From: JBOFFC01 sp051648405
GTDB taxonomy: Bacteria > Planctomycetota > Planctomycetia > Pirellulales > Lacipirellulaceae
Assembly (NCBI GenBank): GCA_051648405.1
Contig: JBOFFC010000013.1
Coordinates: forward strand, 1 to 52,536
Length of the DNA: 52,536 nucleotides
Reading direction: 5' to 3'
The position numbers and the translations under genes were made by a program. Below, in pieces: positions 34,938 to 43,786 of this stretch. The notes beneath the pieces were generated by a model that saw only the letters and a list, made by a program, of their open reading frames with translations, did not search any database and was not told where the DNA came from. Each line of letters begins with the position of its first letter. Position 1 is the stretch's first letter.

Positions 34938-37900
34938 ATGCAGCGTTACCGCGTCAACTTCCCCCTGCTCGTCACCTTGGTTGTAGGGACGATCGCCCTG
35001 CTCGGGGGGACCTACGGCCTGTACCGCTTCCAAGCCAGCCGCAACGCCGACCAGTTGCTGACGCGCGCGGCCGAGGCCAAGGAGGAGGGGGACAGCGTCG
35101 AGCGGATCCGCCTGCTGGGCCAGTACCTGTCTTTGCGCAAGGACGACGAGAAGGTGATGGCCGAGCTGGCCAACGCCTACGCCGACCTGACGGAAGAGCC
35201 GGACGTCGAGCCGCAGGACATCGGTAACGCCTTGGGCCTGCTCGAGAACACGGTCCGCGAGCAGCCGAAGAACGACCTGCTGCGTCGTCGCCTCGTCGAT
35301 CTGCTGATGAAGTACGGTCAGCTCAAGCCGGCGATCGACCACATCGCGCAGTTGCTGAACCAAAAGCCGCGCGACCCCGAGCTCGAAGGGATGAAGTCGC
35401 AGTGCCTGTTCGCCGTGCAGGACCGCGGCGCGGTCGAGCACGCGTACACGCTGGTCGGGTACGACGAGAAGGAAGACAAGTTCGACGTCGAGAAGGCGAT
35501 CGCCCCGAAGGCCGCGATCGTCTACGGGCGGATCGCGTCGGTGCTCCGGACCGAGCGCAGCGACGGCGATCTGGCCGACCGGTTCGTCAACCAGATGATC
35601 GACGCGAACCCCGAGGACGGCACGGCGTACCTGCTTCGCGCGCAGTACCTCGAAGGGCTGGGCAAGAAGGACGAGTCGAGCGCCGACCTCAAGAAGGCCC
35701 TCGAAGTGGCGCCCACCGACGCGGCGGTCGTGGCCGCCAACGCCCGGCTCGCGGTATCGGACTCCGACTACGATGGGGCGCGGAAACTCGTCGAGGGGGC
35801 GCTCGATAAGCACCCCGAAGACCCGCAGCTCTACCAGACGCTGGCCTTCATCGACGGCCGCGAGGGGGACTACGCCAAAGCGCTCAAGGCCTTCGACCGC
35901 GGCATCAAGGCGGTGCCGACGGCCGAAGCGCAGATGCTGTACTTCTCGAAGGCCCGCGTGCAGATCGAACGCGACGACCGCGCGGGGGCACAGGCGACGA
36001 TCAACGCGATGCGCAAGGAAGGCCGGATCCTCAAGCCGTACCTCGACTACCTCGAGGCCCGTCTGCTGGTCGCCTCGAGCAAGTGGTACGACGCGTCGGT
36101 TCAGTTTGAGAAGCTCCAAGGCTTCATGTCGAACGTCTCCGACATCAACCCCGAGCTCAACTTCCTGCTCGGCTTCTGCTACGAGAAGCTCGGCCAGAAC
36201 GAGCGGGCGCTCGCCACCTACCGCCTTACGCTGCAGTCGGACCCGTCGAACACGATGGCGGGCTTCGGCATCGCCCGCGTCGAGAGCGCGATGGGCCAGA
36301 CCTCGGGCGACACGGTCGGCGTGACGATCTACGACGCGCTGGGGCGCGAGCTCGCGAAGCCCAAGGCCGAGCAAGACTGGGCAGCGTTCCAAGAGGTCGT
36401 CGATCGCTACGCCGAGAAGCTCAAGATCGGCGACGCGATGAAGATGGTCCTCGAAGGAGAGGTCCTGATGCGGCGCGGGCTCTACGAACAGGCGCGCACG
36501 AAGCTGATGGACGCCTACAAGGAGGGGCCGAAGGACCTGGCGGTGCGCCGCGCGGCGGTGAAGCTCTTCGCGATGGACCCCGACCAGGGGCCCGCCAAGG
36601 CGCTGAAGCTCCTCGACAAGGTGGTCGAGGAATGGGGCGACAAGCCGATCCTGCGTCTGGAGCGCGCCGACCTGCTCTCGCAAATCAACGACGAGAACCT
36701 CTCTGAGCAGCTTTACGAGCTCAGCAAGGGGATGGAGAAGTGGTCCCCCGAGGACCAGGTGCAGGTCTGGAACGGCCTGGCCGGCAAGTTCGAGCGGCTG
36801 CGCGACCGCGAGGCGACGCAGGAGTGCCTGACGAAGGTCGCCGAGCTGACGCCCGGGGACCTCGCCACGCTGTTGCGGATGTTCCTCGCCGCCCGCGAAG
36901 CGGACGACGACGCCGGCATGAAGACCGCGCAGGACCGCATCCTGGTGGTCGTCAAACGCAAGGAGAACGAGAACTGGCTGTTCTGCGAAGCGCACCGCCT
37001 GGTCTCGCGCTTCCGCAGCCAGCAACCCGACAAGGAACTACTCGACGAAGCGATGATTCTCGTCGATCGGGCGCTCGGCAAGCGCGGCGAGTGGAACCAG
37101 CTCCACCTGCTGAAGGCCGAGGTCGCGCTGCTGCGCGGCGACGCCGCAGGAGCGCTGGCCAGCTTCGACCGCGCCGCACAGCTCGGTCGGCCGACCGCTT
37201 TGTCGCTGTACCAGCACGTCAAGCTGCTGGGCGCCCAGGGGCGCTTCGGCGACGCGGTCCGCGAGATCGAGAAGGTCACCCCCGAAGTGCGGGTCCAGCT
37301 CCTCGGCCAAGACTACGCCGACGGCCTGCTCGCAACGGGTCGCGTGACCGACGCGATCGCGGCGTCGAAGCAGATCGACGAGATCGCCGGCAAGAACGAC
37401 CAAACTCAGCTCTGGCTCGGCCAGTTCCTGAGCCGCGCCTCGACGCGCGTGACCCCCAAGAGCGAGCAAGAGAAGTCGCTCGTCGCCGACGCCGGCAAGG
37501 CTTTCGAGAAAGCCGTCGAGCTCAATCCACAACTCGCCGAAGGGTGGCTGTCGCTGGTCGGCTACTACGCCGCCACCGCCCAGCCGCTGAAGGCCGAGGA
37601 CGCGCTGCGTGGCGCCCAGCTCGCGCTGGTCGAGGACCAGACGCAATTAATGTTCGCCCGTTGCTACGAGCTGCTCGGTCGGGCGATGGACGCCGAGTCG
37701 ATGTACCGCAAGGCGTACGAGTCCTCGACCGGCATCGACAAGACCCGCGCCGGTCGGTTGCTCGCGCAGTACTACCTGGGGAACGTCTACCAGCGCGACG
37801 ACAAGGTGGCCCGGGCGACGCCGATCATCAACCAGATCCTGCGCGACACGGCCTCGGGGGGGGTGCCGGCCACGGACGAGAACGCCCGCTGGGCCCGCAA

Positions 37901-39272
37901 CAGCGCGGCGCGGCTGCTCGCCGGTTCGGGCGAGTACCAGAAGCTGATCGACGCCGAACGGCTGCTGAGCTCGAACCTAGTCAACGGCCAGCTCGCTCCC
38001 GAGGACCAGTTGCTGATGGCCGAGATCCTCGCCCCGCGGCCCGAGCCCGTCTCGCGGCTCAAGGCGGCGGCGCTCTACGAGTCGCTGCAACAGCGGCAGC
38101 CACTGACCCCCAAGAACGAGCTCGACCTCGGCAAACTGTACTACGCGCTGGGGGACTGGCGGAAGTGCCGCGAGCAGATGGTCAGCCTGACGGCCAAGTA
38201 CCCTGCGGACGCGAACCTGCGGGCGACGTACGTCCGGATGCTGGTCGAGCGCGGCGGGCCGACCGAGATCGACGCCGCCGTGCGTCAGCTCGACAAGCTC
38301 GCCGACCTCGCGCCCAACTCGGTCGAGACGCGCGAGCTCTTGGCGCGGGTCTCGCTTAAGCGGGGCAAGAAGGCCGAGGCCGCGGCCGCGCTCCGGGGGA
38401 TGCTGCCACGCGACCTGCAGACCGTTAAGGACGACCAGTTGCCGCTCGTCTTCCGCGTCGCGCAACTGCTCACCGAGTTCAAGGAGCACGCCACCGCCGA
38501 GCCGCTCTACAACTTGGCCGCCGAGAAGGGGGGCAAGGACTACGCGCTCGAGTACGCCAACTTCGTCGGCGCCCACGTCGATGCCGAGCGCGGGCTGAAG
38601 ATGCTCGGCGACATGAAGGGGGACGTCCCTGCCGCGCAGCTGGTGCAGCGCGGGCTGGCGATCCTCCGCGCGCGCGAGGCCGAGGGGACGAAGCCCGACT
38701 GGTTCACGCTCGTCGGGGGTTGGCTCGAAGCTGGGTTGCGCGACGACCCCGAGTCAGTCCCCCTGCTGCTCGAGCGGGCCGAGTTGCTCGACGTCGAGGG
38801 CAAGTACAAGGAGGCGGCCGACGCGTACCGCAAGATGCTTGAGGGTACGGAGCTCGTCGGGATGAGTCGGGCCGTCGTGCTCAACAACCTGGCGTACCTG
38901 CTCGCCCTCTCGCAAACCGAGGAAGCGTCGATGTCCGAAGCCCGCCGCTACTGCGACGAGGCGGTGCAGATCCTCGGCCCGCAGACCGACATCCTCGACA
39001 CGCGGGGGGTGATCTCGATCGCGGCGGGGCGGTACGAGGACGCGATCTCGGACCTCACGCTGGCGGTGATCGACTCGCCGACGGCGTCGAAGCACTTCCA
39101 CAAGGCGCTCGCCCAACTCGGCGCCGGCAAGTCGCAGGACGCGCTCGCCTCCTGGGAGGAAGCGACCCGGCTGGGCCTCGAGCGCGACAAGCTCCCGCCG
39201 ATGGAGCGCACTCGGTACGACAAGGCCAAGGGGGAGCTCGAAGGGTTGGGGCTCCGCAGCGCCCAGCTCTAG
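34938..39272 (+). CDS. Large membrane-anchored TPR-repeat protein
   Basis: This 1444-residue protein starts with one membrane helix (about residues 7-29), the rest predicted to be extracytoplasmic. Degenerate tetratricopeptide repeats run through most of it: FQASRNADQLLTRAAEAKEEGD, ALGLLENTVREQPKNDLLRRRLVDLLMKYGQ, AYLLRAQYLEGLGKKDESSADLKKALEV, and the last near ILGPQTDILDTRGVISIAAGRYEDAISDLTLAV (read in parts). Repeats of this sort form a solenoid that binds other proteins, as in PEP-CTERM/exosortase-associated PrsT-like and other export or matrix systems; the partner is unknown. The ATG at 34938 is preferred over a GTG at 34929. It is followed 170 bases later by a secreted-protein gene on the same strand. 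Confidence 0.85.
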   Translation: MQRYRVNFPLLVTLVVGTIALLGGTYGLYRFQASRNADQLLTRAAEAKEEGDSVERIRLLGQYLSLRKDDEKVMAELANAYADLTEEPDVEPQDIGNALGLLENTVREQPKNDLLRRRLVDLLMKYGQLKPAIDHIAQLLNQKPRDPELEGMKSQCLFAVQDRGAVEHAYTLVGYDEKEDKFDVEKAIAPKAAIVYGRIASVLRTERSDGDLADRFVNQMIDANPEDGTAYLLRAQYLEGLGKKDESSADLKKALEVAPTDAAVVAANARLAVSDSDYDGARKLVEGALDKHPEDPQLYQTLAFIDGREGDYAKALKAFDRGIKAVPTAEAQMLYFSKARVQIERDDRAGAQATINAMRKEGRILKPYLDYLEARLLVASSKWYDASVQFEKLQGFMSNVSDINPELNFLLGFCYEKLGQNERALATYRLTLQSDPSNTMAGFGIARVESAMGQTSGDTVGVTIYDALGRELAKPKAEQDWAAFQEVVDRYAEKLKIGDAMKMVLEGEVLMRRGLYEQARTKLMDAYKEGPKDLAVRRAAVKLFAMDPDQGPAKALKLLDKVVEEWGDKPILRLERADLLSQINDENLSEQLYELSKGMEKWSPEDQVQVWNGLAGKFERLRDREATQECLTKVAELTPGDLATLLRMFLAAREADDDAGMKTAQDRILVVVKRKENENWLFCEAHRLVSRFRSQQPDKELLDEAMILVDRALGKRGEWNQLHLLKAEVALLRGDAAGALASFDRAAQLGRPTALSLYQHVKLLGAQGRFGDAVREIEKVTPEVRVQLLGQDYADGLLATGRVTDAIAASKQIDEIAGKNDQTQLWLGQFLSRASTRVTPKSEQEKSLVADAGKAFEKAVELNPQLAEGWLSLVGYYAATAQPLKAEDALRGAQLALVEDQTQLMFARCYELLGRAMDAESMYRKAYESSTGIDKTRAGRLLAQYYLGNVYQRDDKVARATPIINQILRDTASGGVPATDENARWARNSAARLLAGSGEYQKLIDAERLLSSNLVNGQLAPEDQLLMAEILAPRPEPVSRLKAAALYESLQQRQPLTPKNELDLGKLYYALGDWRKCREQMVSLTAKYPADANLRATYVRMLVERGGPTEIDAAVRQLDKLADLAPNSVETRELLARVSLKRGKKAEAAAALRGMLPRDLQTVKDDQLPLVFRVAQLLTEFKEHATAEPLYNLAAEKGGKDYALEYANFVGAHVDAERGLKMLGDMKGDVPAAQLVQRGLAILRAREAEGTKPDWFTLVGGWLEAGLRDDPESVPLLLERAELLDVEGKYKEAADAYRKMLEGTELVGMSRAVVLNNLAYLLALSQTEEASMSEARRYCDEAVQILGPQTDILDTRGVISIAAGRYEDAISDLTLAVIDSPTASKHFHKALAQLGAGKSQDALASWEEATRLGLERDKLPPMERTRYDKAKGELEGLGLRSAQL

Positions 39273-39442
39273 CCGGAGCGGTCGCCGGGGCGTCCCGGCG
39301 GGTGGCGCGGCGCACTGCGAGCCCGTGGAGCGGAGGGCCACGGACGGCGTTTGTTTGTCGGCGAGGGCCGCGGCGATTAGGCTGGCGGCTGAGCCCCGGT
39401 CTCGCCAAGCCGGAATGTGTCGCCAAGCCAGAACGACCCGCT

Positions 39443-40234
39443 ATGCCCGATCCCCGACCCGTCGCCCGAACGACCGCCGCCAGTCGAGCGGCCTTGCGCT
39501 GCGCCCCGCTGGCGGTCGCCGGCGTCCTGGCGCTGGGGTTGGCTGCCGGGCCCAGCGGCCTGGCGTGGGGGCAGTCGGCTTGCGTTCCCGCCCATTCCTA
39601 CGGCGCCGGGCGCAGCGACACGTGGGTGCCGCGGGCTTGGATGAGCGGCGCCGCGGCGTGGCGGCCGGTCATCGAGCCGGCGGCAAAGACGCCCGAGCTG
39701 GGGTACACCGACGCCTCGTTGTCCCCCACCCAACTGCGGGCCTTGCGCCGCGGCCTCAAGCTCCCGCTGGACGCCTTGGCCGACATCGACTCGATCGACG
39801 AACTCAAAGGTCGTGCGGTCGTCCAGCCACTTGCCGACCCGTCGCGACCGTTCCTCGCGGTCCCGGCCGTAGCAGGCGATGACGAGCCCGCCGGAGAACT
39901 GGGCGATCCGTTCGTTTCGTCCCCGCTGAGCGGGCGTCCCTCGACGGCGCCACGCACGGGGCTGGGGGCGCTGAGCCGCCTGTTCGAAGCCGAAGACGCC
40001 GCCGCCGGGATCAGCAAGCCGGCGCCCGCCGCGCCCGTCCCGGGCGCCGACGTTGCCGGCGACGCCGATCCGTTTGAGGTCCCCGCCGATTCCCCGGCCG
40101 AGCCCACCGACGAGGCCGACCCGTTCGAGGCCGCCCCGATTGAGGCCGACGAAGCCGCCGGCGACGACCCGGCGCCCCCCGCGGAAGCCGACCCGGCGCC
40201 CGACGCCGAAGACGACCCGTTCGCCGACTTTTAG
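39443..40234 (+). CDS. Secreted acidic protein with DPF motifs
   Basis: The 263-residue protein has a signal peptide (hydrophobic stretch VAGVLALGLAAG, cleavage near AWG-Q, residue 43). The mature N-terminal part (about 45-150) contains ACVPAHSYGAGRSDTWVPRAW and a segment LSPTQLRALRRGLKLPLDALADIDSIDELKG. The C-terminal half is acidic and Ala/Pro-rich, with three DPF motifs (DPFEV, DPFEA, DPFAD at the very end). The layout suggests an unstructured, exported linker or matrix protein. No domain is recognised. ATG at 39443. It lies between the TPR gene and the putative lipoprotein gene on the same strand. Confidence 0.65.
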   Translation: MPDPRPVARTTAASRAALRCAPLAVAGVLALGLAAGPSGLAWGQSACVPAHSYGAGRSDTWVPRAWMSGAAAWRPVIEPAAKTPELGYTDASLSPTQLRALRRGLKLPLDALADIDSIDELKGRAVVQPLADPSRPFLAVPAVAGDDEPAGELGDPFVSSPLSGRPSTAPRTGLGALSRLFEAEDAAAGISKPAPAAPVPGADVAGDADPFEVPADSPAEPTDEADPFEAAPIEADEAAGDDPAPPAEADPAPDAEDDPFADF

Positions 40235-40474
40235 TCCCGACTCGCCGCGCGGGCCGAACGGGGAGGTTGCGCCGGTCGCGCCGCCGCGGGCCCCCCCCAC
40301 TCGGTCGCTCGGGTGGGGCCTCGCGGCAAGCTCGCGTGGCGTCGAACGATCGCGCGGTGCTATCTTTTCAGACCACCGCCCCCTTTCCCGACCACGGGCT
40401 CGGCCGCCGTTTCGCAGCGGACCTTCCCTTCACCTGCCCCGCGCCCGCTCCTGTTGGGAAGGCGACGTCCTGCC

Positions 40475-41122
40475 ATGCTGAAGTCCTCGAAGCAGCCCGC
40501 GAAGCGGTTGGTCGATCGGTCGTGGATCGGCGTGCGACTGGGCCTAGTGCTCGTCGCCGCGGCGCTCGGCTTCGGGACGGGCTGCGAAGAGCAGTTCGAC
40601 CCGCCGTCGGCGCCCGCACCCGTAGCGGCGCTGACCCCCGAAGAGCGGTTCGACGCGTTCATGGAGGCGCTCAAGCGGCAGATCGACAACCGGGAGATCC
40701 GCGGCGGCGCGGCGGTAATTGCACAAGGGGGTGACCCGAGCGGGCCCGTCACGGAGTGGTCGACTCGCGTCGCGCACCGCCTGCTGCCACCCAAGGAAGC
40801 GGGGGCGCCCTACCGCGCCAAGCTGCGGATCGAGACGATCTCGAAGGTCACGATGACGCTCCGCGCCGAGAGGGACGACGACGCGGACCAGAAGAGCGAC
40901 CGCAAGGAGAACGGCGCCGACAAGGCGAAGGAGCCGGCGACCCCCGGCACGGCGCCGGGGGCGCTGTTCGACGACTCGCCGATCCGCGAGCTGCCGCTCG
41001 AGCGACTCAGCGAGTACGACTTCGAGTTCCGCGACGGGGAGTGGGTCGTGCTGACGGAGCTCGACCACGTTAAGGAGCCGTTCACGGCAGCCGCCATCGA
41101 GTACGCGCTCGAGCGGCAGTAA
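40475..41122 (+). CDS. Putative lipoprotein of unknown function
   Basis: The 215-residue protein has an N-terminal basic and hydrophobic stretch (RSWIGVRLGLVLVAAALGFGTGC) with Cys37 in a lipobox-like FGTGC, suggesting lipidation, although the box lacks the usual Leu at -3. The mature part is charged, with TPEERFDAFMEALKRQI near the start, a central acidic/lysine stretch (DDDADQKSDRKENGADKAKEP) and a C-terminal LDHVKEPFTAAAIEYALERQ. I do not recognise the family. ATG at 40475. It follows the DPF protein gene by 240 bases on the same strand. Confidence 0.65.
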   Translation: MLKSSKQPAKRLVDRSWIGVRLGLVLVAAALGFGTGCEEQFDPPSAPAPVAALTPEERFDAFMEALKRQIDNREIRGGAAVIAQGGDPSGPVTEWSTRVAHRLLPPKEAGAPYRAKLRIETISKVTMTLRAERDDDADQKSDRKENGADKAKEPATPGTAPGALFDDSPIRELPLERLSEYDFEFRDGEWVVLTELDHVKEPFTAAAIEYALERQ

Positions 41123-41272
41123 CCAGGCCGCCATCGAAGTCGCAACGCGACCGAATCGCGATTTCTTCACGCCCTCTTCGCGGTTTCTTCGCGGGGGTCT
41201 CTTAGGGTGCGACCCATCGGTCGTGCGTCTTGCCCGGCCGTTTTCGGTCAAGTCACCTCGGAGATCTCGCTA

Positions 41273-42091
41273 ATGACCCGACAACCCCTCGCCCCGGCGT
41301 CGCGCCGGTGGCTTGCCTCGGCCGCCGCTTGCTTCGCGGCGTTCTCGCTTTCCGCCGGCGACGTGTCGGCCGCGGTGATCACGCAGTGGAACTTCAACAC
41401 CACCATCGCGGTCAACAACAGCCCGGCCCCCTCGACCGGGGCGGGCGTCGCCTCGATCGTCGGCATGACGAACAACGCTCCCAATGGCGACATCCTCGCC
41501 CCTTCCGCGGCGGCCATCGCGGCCAACAACGTGTCGTCCGACCCGGCCGTCTCGCCGGACAACATGTGGCGCGTCCGCGGAAGCGTTAGCAACGGCTGGT
41601 CGGGGACCGTGTCGCTGCTGTCCGGCGCCCGGTTCAACGTATCGACGGCTGGCGTGACCGGCGTCGTCGTCTCGATGGACCTCTTCGCGACCGATGGGTC
41701 GCCGCGCCACGCGCAGTTCCAGTACACGACCGACGGGACCACGTTCACGTCGTTCGGCCCGCTGCTGGACTTCAACGCGACGAGCGACGCCTGGGCCAAC
41801 GGCATCGTCCGCGACCTGTCGTCGGTCGCCGCGGTCGATAACAACCCGGCGTTTGGGTTCCGCGTCGTGTCGGCCTTCTCGCCGGTCGCGTTCACGAACG
41901 CCAGCGGCTCGCAAGCGGCTAACACGGCGTTCCAGCGCACCGACGCCGGGACCGGCGTCTACACCGGCGGCGCGGGGAACTACCGCTTCGACGTGGTGAC
42001 GGTCTCGGGCGAGGTGATCCCCGAGCCCTCGACGGCCGCCGTCGCGGCGATGGGGTTGCTGACGCTCGTTGCTCGCCGCGTTCGCGCCTGA
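41273..42091 (+). CDS. PEP-CTERM protein
   Basis: This 272-residue exported protein has a signal peptide (LASAAACFAAFSLSAGDVSAA, read in parts, residues 15-35). The mature part is a beta-rich, Asn/Ser/Thr-rich domain (WNFNTTIAVNNSP, FQYTTDGTTFTSFGPLLDF). It ends with the PEP-CTERM signal: VIPEPSTAAVAAMGLLTLVARR from about residue 247 (read in parts). The middle resembles secreted beta-sandwich proteins common in Planctomycetes. The ATG at 41273 is preferred because it places the signal peptide first. No exosortase is in the window. The next gene on the plus strand is far away. Confidence 0.9.
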   Translation: MTRQPLAPASRRWLASAAACFAAFSLSAGDVSAAVITQWNFNTTIAVNNSPAPSTGAGVASIVGMTNNAPNGDILAPSAAAIAANNVSSDPAVSPDNMWRVRGSVSNGWSGTVSLLSGARFNVSTAGVTGVVVSMDLFATDGSPRHAQFQYTTDGTTFTSFGPLLDFNATSDAWANGIVRDLSSVAAVDNNPAFGFRVVSAFSPVAFTNASGSQAANTAFQRTDAGTGVYTGGAGNYRFDVVTVSGEVIPEPSTAAVAAMGLLTLVARRVRA

Positions 42092-42244
42092 GCGAATCGT
42101 TCGCTGGATGGTGACGGCGGCGCGAACGCGTCGCCGTCACCACTCCCGCGGCAGACGCCTGAGCGCTCGCTTCGGCGGTTTCGCGCGAGGGCGAGCCCCG
42201 GGACGTCAGTCCGGGGAGTGCGCCGACAAGCGGCCTATCTCACG

Positions 42245-42276
42245 CAACGACTCCGGTGGCTAACGCCGCCGGCTCG
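42245..42276. repeat. CAACGACTCCG...GGCTCG hairpin repeat
   Basis: CCGGTGGC (42253-42260), a TAAC loop and GCCGCCGG (42265-42272) form an 8-bp stem with one G-T wobble, framed by CAACGACT and GGCTCG as at 31692. It lies after the PEP-CTERM and GNAT gene ends, which converge here. Confidence 0.65.
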
Positions 42277-42330
42277 ACCGATGGGCAGCCTAGCGCTGCC
42301 ACGGCAATCGAGCACGCGCTGCGGCGCCCG

Positions 42331-42879
42331 TCACGCTGGGCCTTGGCGCCGAGAACCCGGCCGGGAATCGCTGCGCGCGAAGCGGACCAGGTCCGGTTGA
42401 GACCCGACGCCCGTTAGGACGAATCCGCACTTAATCAGCACGCGTTGCGAAGCGACGTTGCCTTGCTCGCACTCGGCGAAGACCAGCCGCACGGTGGGCT
42501 GACGGAACGCGTGATCGACGAGTAGGCTCACCCCCTCCGTCGCGTAGCCCAAACCGCGATACGGGTCGAGCATCCCATAGCCGACTTCGACGGCGCCTTC
42601 GTCGAGGGGTGGTCCCCTGAACCCGCCTGATCCGACGAGCGTCGGCCGGGGGTGATCGAGCGCAATCCAATACCAGCCGTGCCAGCCAACCTGGTCGGGG
42701 TGATCGCGAAGCGTCTCTTCGAACATGTCGAGCACATCCCGAACCCCCGTCGGCGGCCACGTCGGCGGGACTTGGCAGTCGAGAAGCTGGCCGAGTCGTT
42801 GGTGCTCGCTCCGTTCGAGCGACGTGGACAGGGCTGTCGAGGCCTTCAGCAGCAGCCGGGTCGATCGAAGGTCTCGCAT
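42331..42879 (-). CDS. GNAT family N-acetyltransferase
   Basis: The 182-residue protein shows the GNAT core: TRLLLKA at the N-terminus, then WYWIALDHPRPTLVGSGGF (strand 4), VEVGYGMLDPYRGLGYATEGVSLLVDHAF with the acetyl-CoA pyrophosphate loop R-G-L-G-Y-A, and RLVFAECEQGNVASQRVLIKCGF (motif B), typical of RimJ/RimL-like acetyltransferases. The substrate is unknown. The ATG at 42879 is chosen; a GTG at 42939 would add 20 residues that lie in an unconserved region. It is convergent with the PEP-CTERM gene. Confidence 0.87.
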   Translation of the reverse strand: MRDLRSTRLLLKASTALSTSLERSEHQRLGQLLDCQVPPTWPPTGVRDVLDMFEETLRDHPDQVGWHGWYWIALDHPRPTLVGSGGFRGPPLDEGAVEVGYGMLDPYRGLGYATEGVSLLVDHAFRQPTVRLVFAECEQGNVASQRVLIKCGFVLTGVGSQPDLVRFARSDSRPGSRRQGPA

Positions 42880-43081
42880 TCGTCGTCTGCCCTCGTCTTC
42901 CGTAGGCGATGGTTGAAGAGGGCGGCGCAGCTTGTCCACACGATGGCCGACGTGGCGGTATCACTCCCCCAACTTTCGTCGGGGGGCCCTCCTCGGCGTC
43001 TGCTTCGGCGACGCTTTGCGACGGCGAGCCGCGCGACATTCGTCCGGGGAGCGGAACTCGATTCGCTCGGTCCGCGCGAGC

Positions 43082-43627
43082 TCACACGCGAAGCAGCCCT
43101 CGGAAACCGCGGACAGCGTAGTAGGACTGCGCTCCGTTGTGGTAGACGAAAACCTTGCCGTACCGGCGGTCGCAGAAAAGCGCTCCGCCGAGCGACCGAA
43201 CCTCCGGCGGCGTGGCGATCCAGCTCGACGTCTTCGTGTCGAACTCGCCGAGTCGTTGCAGGTCACGGTACTGATCTTCGGTAAGCAGCTCGACGCCCAT
43301 GGCTGCCGCGGCCTCCGCCGCGCCCCCGATGGGCTTGTTCACTTTTCGGGAGTCGAGCGCTTCGCGGTCGTAGCACAGGCTCCTGCGCCCCGACGGGCTT
43401 TCGCACGAGCAGTCACAAAAGAGGAACGCCCCGGAGGCTCCGCCTCTTCCGACCACGTCCGGTTCGCCGCCCGACGCCTCCATGGCGAACAGCGACCTAA
43501 TGGCGGCGGGTTTGGCGTCGAGCCTAGCGAGTACTTCCGACCACTCGTGACCCGCGTGACGTTGCGGGTTGGTCTCGAAGCGGCTCTTCAAAGATCGAAG
43601 CAGTTGCTCCCGTGCCTGCGCCTTCAT
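43082..43627 (-). CDS. DUF4256 domain protein
   Basis: The 181-residue protein matches DUF4256: an N-terminal LLRSLKSRFETNPQRHAGHEW helix pair, the MEASGGEPDVVG block, the FCDCSCESPSGRRSLCYDREALDSRK segment with four cysteines (residues about 77-100) and a C-terminal GGALFCDRRYGKVFVYHNGAQSYYAVRGFRG. The cysteines could bind zinc. The function is not known. ATG at 43627; an upstream start at 43675 is possible but would include less conserved residues. On the same strand it lies 159 bases downstream of FloA. Confidence 0.9.
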   Translation of the reverse strand: MKAQAREQLLRSLKSRFETNPQRHAGHEWSEVLARLDAKPAAIRSLFAMEASGGEPDVVGRGGASGAFLFCDCSCESPSGRRSLCYDREALDSRKVNKPIGGAAEAAAAMGVELLTEDQYRDLQRLGEFDTKTSSWIATPPEVRSLGGALFCDRRYGKVFVYHNGAQSYYAVRGFRGLLRV

Positions 43628-43786
43628 AGAGGTCTCAGAGCATGAACTGAGTTGCGGGCGAAGCCCAAGTGTCACCCGACGCCGAGGCTGCTCGAGCGCG
43701 TTGGGATGTATGCGTCCGTGTCGCCGACGGTCGGTAAAGTCGAGTCAGCCGAAAACGCCGCTCTGCGATGCGTTGAGCGCACCCCG

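Noticed and set aside
33942..37025. Open minus-strand frame of about 1000 codons opposite the TIGR03790 and TPR genes
   Set aside because: It is antisense to two genes with clear domains, spans their intergenic gap, and its product is Arg/Leu/His-rich without any domain. High GC removes stop codons on the opposite strand.
41273..42091. PEP-CTERM proteins taken as evidence for an exosortase locus in this window
   Set aside because: No exosortase-like membrane protein is found; the sorting enzyme is probably encoded elsewhere, which is usual.
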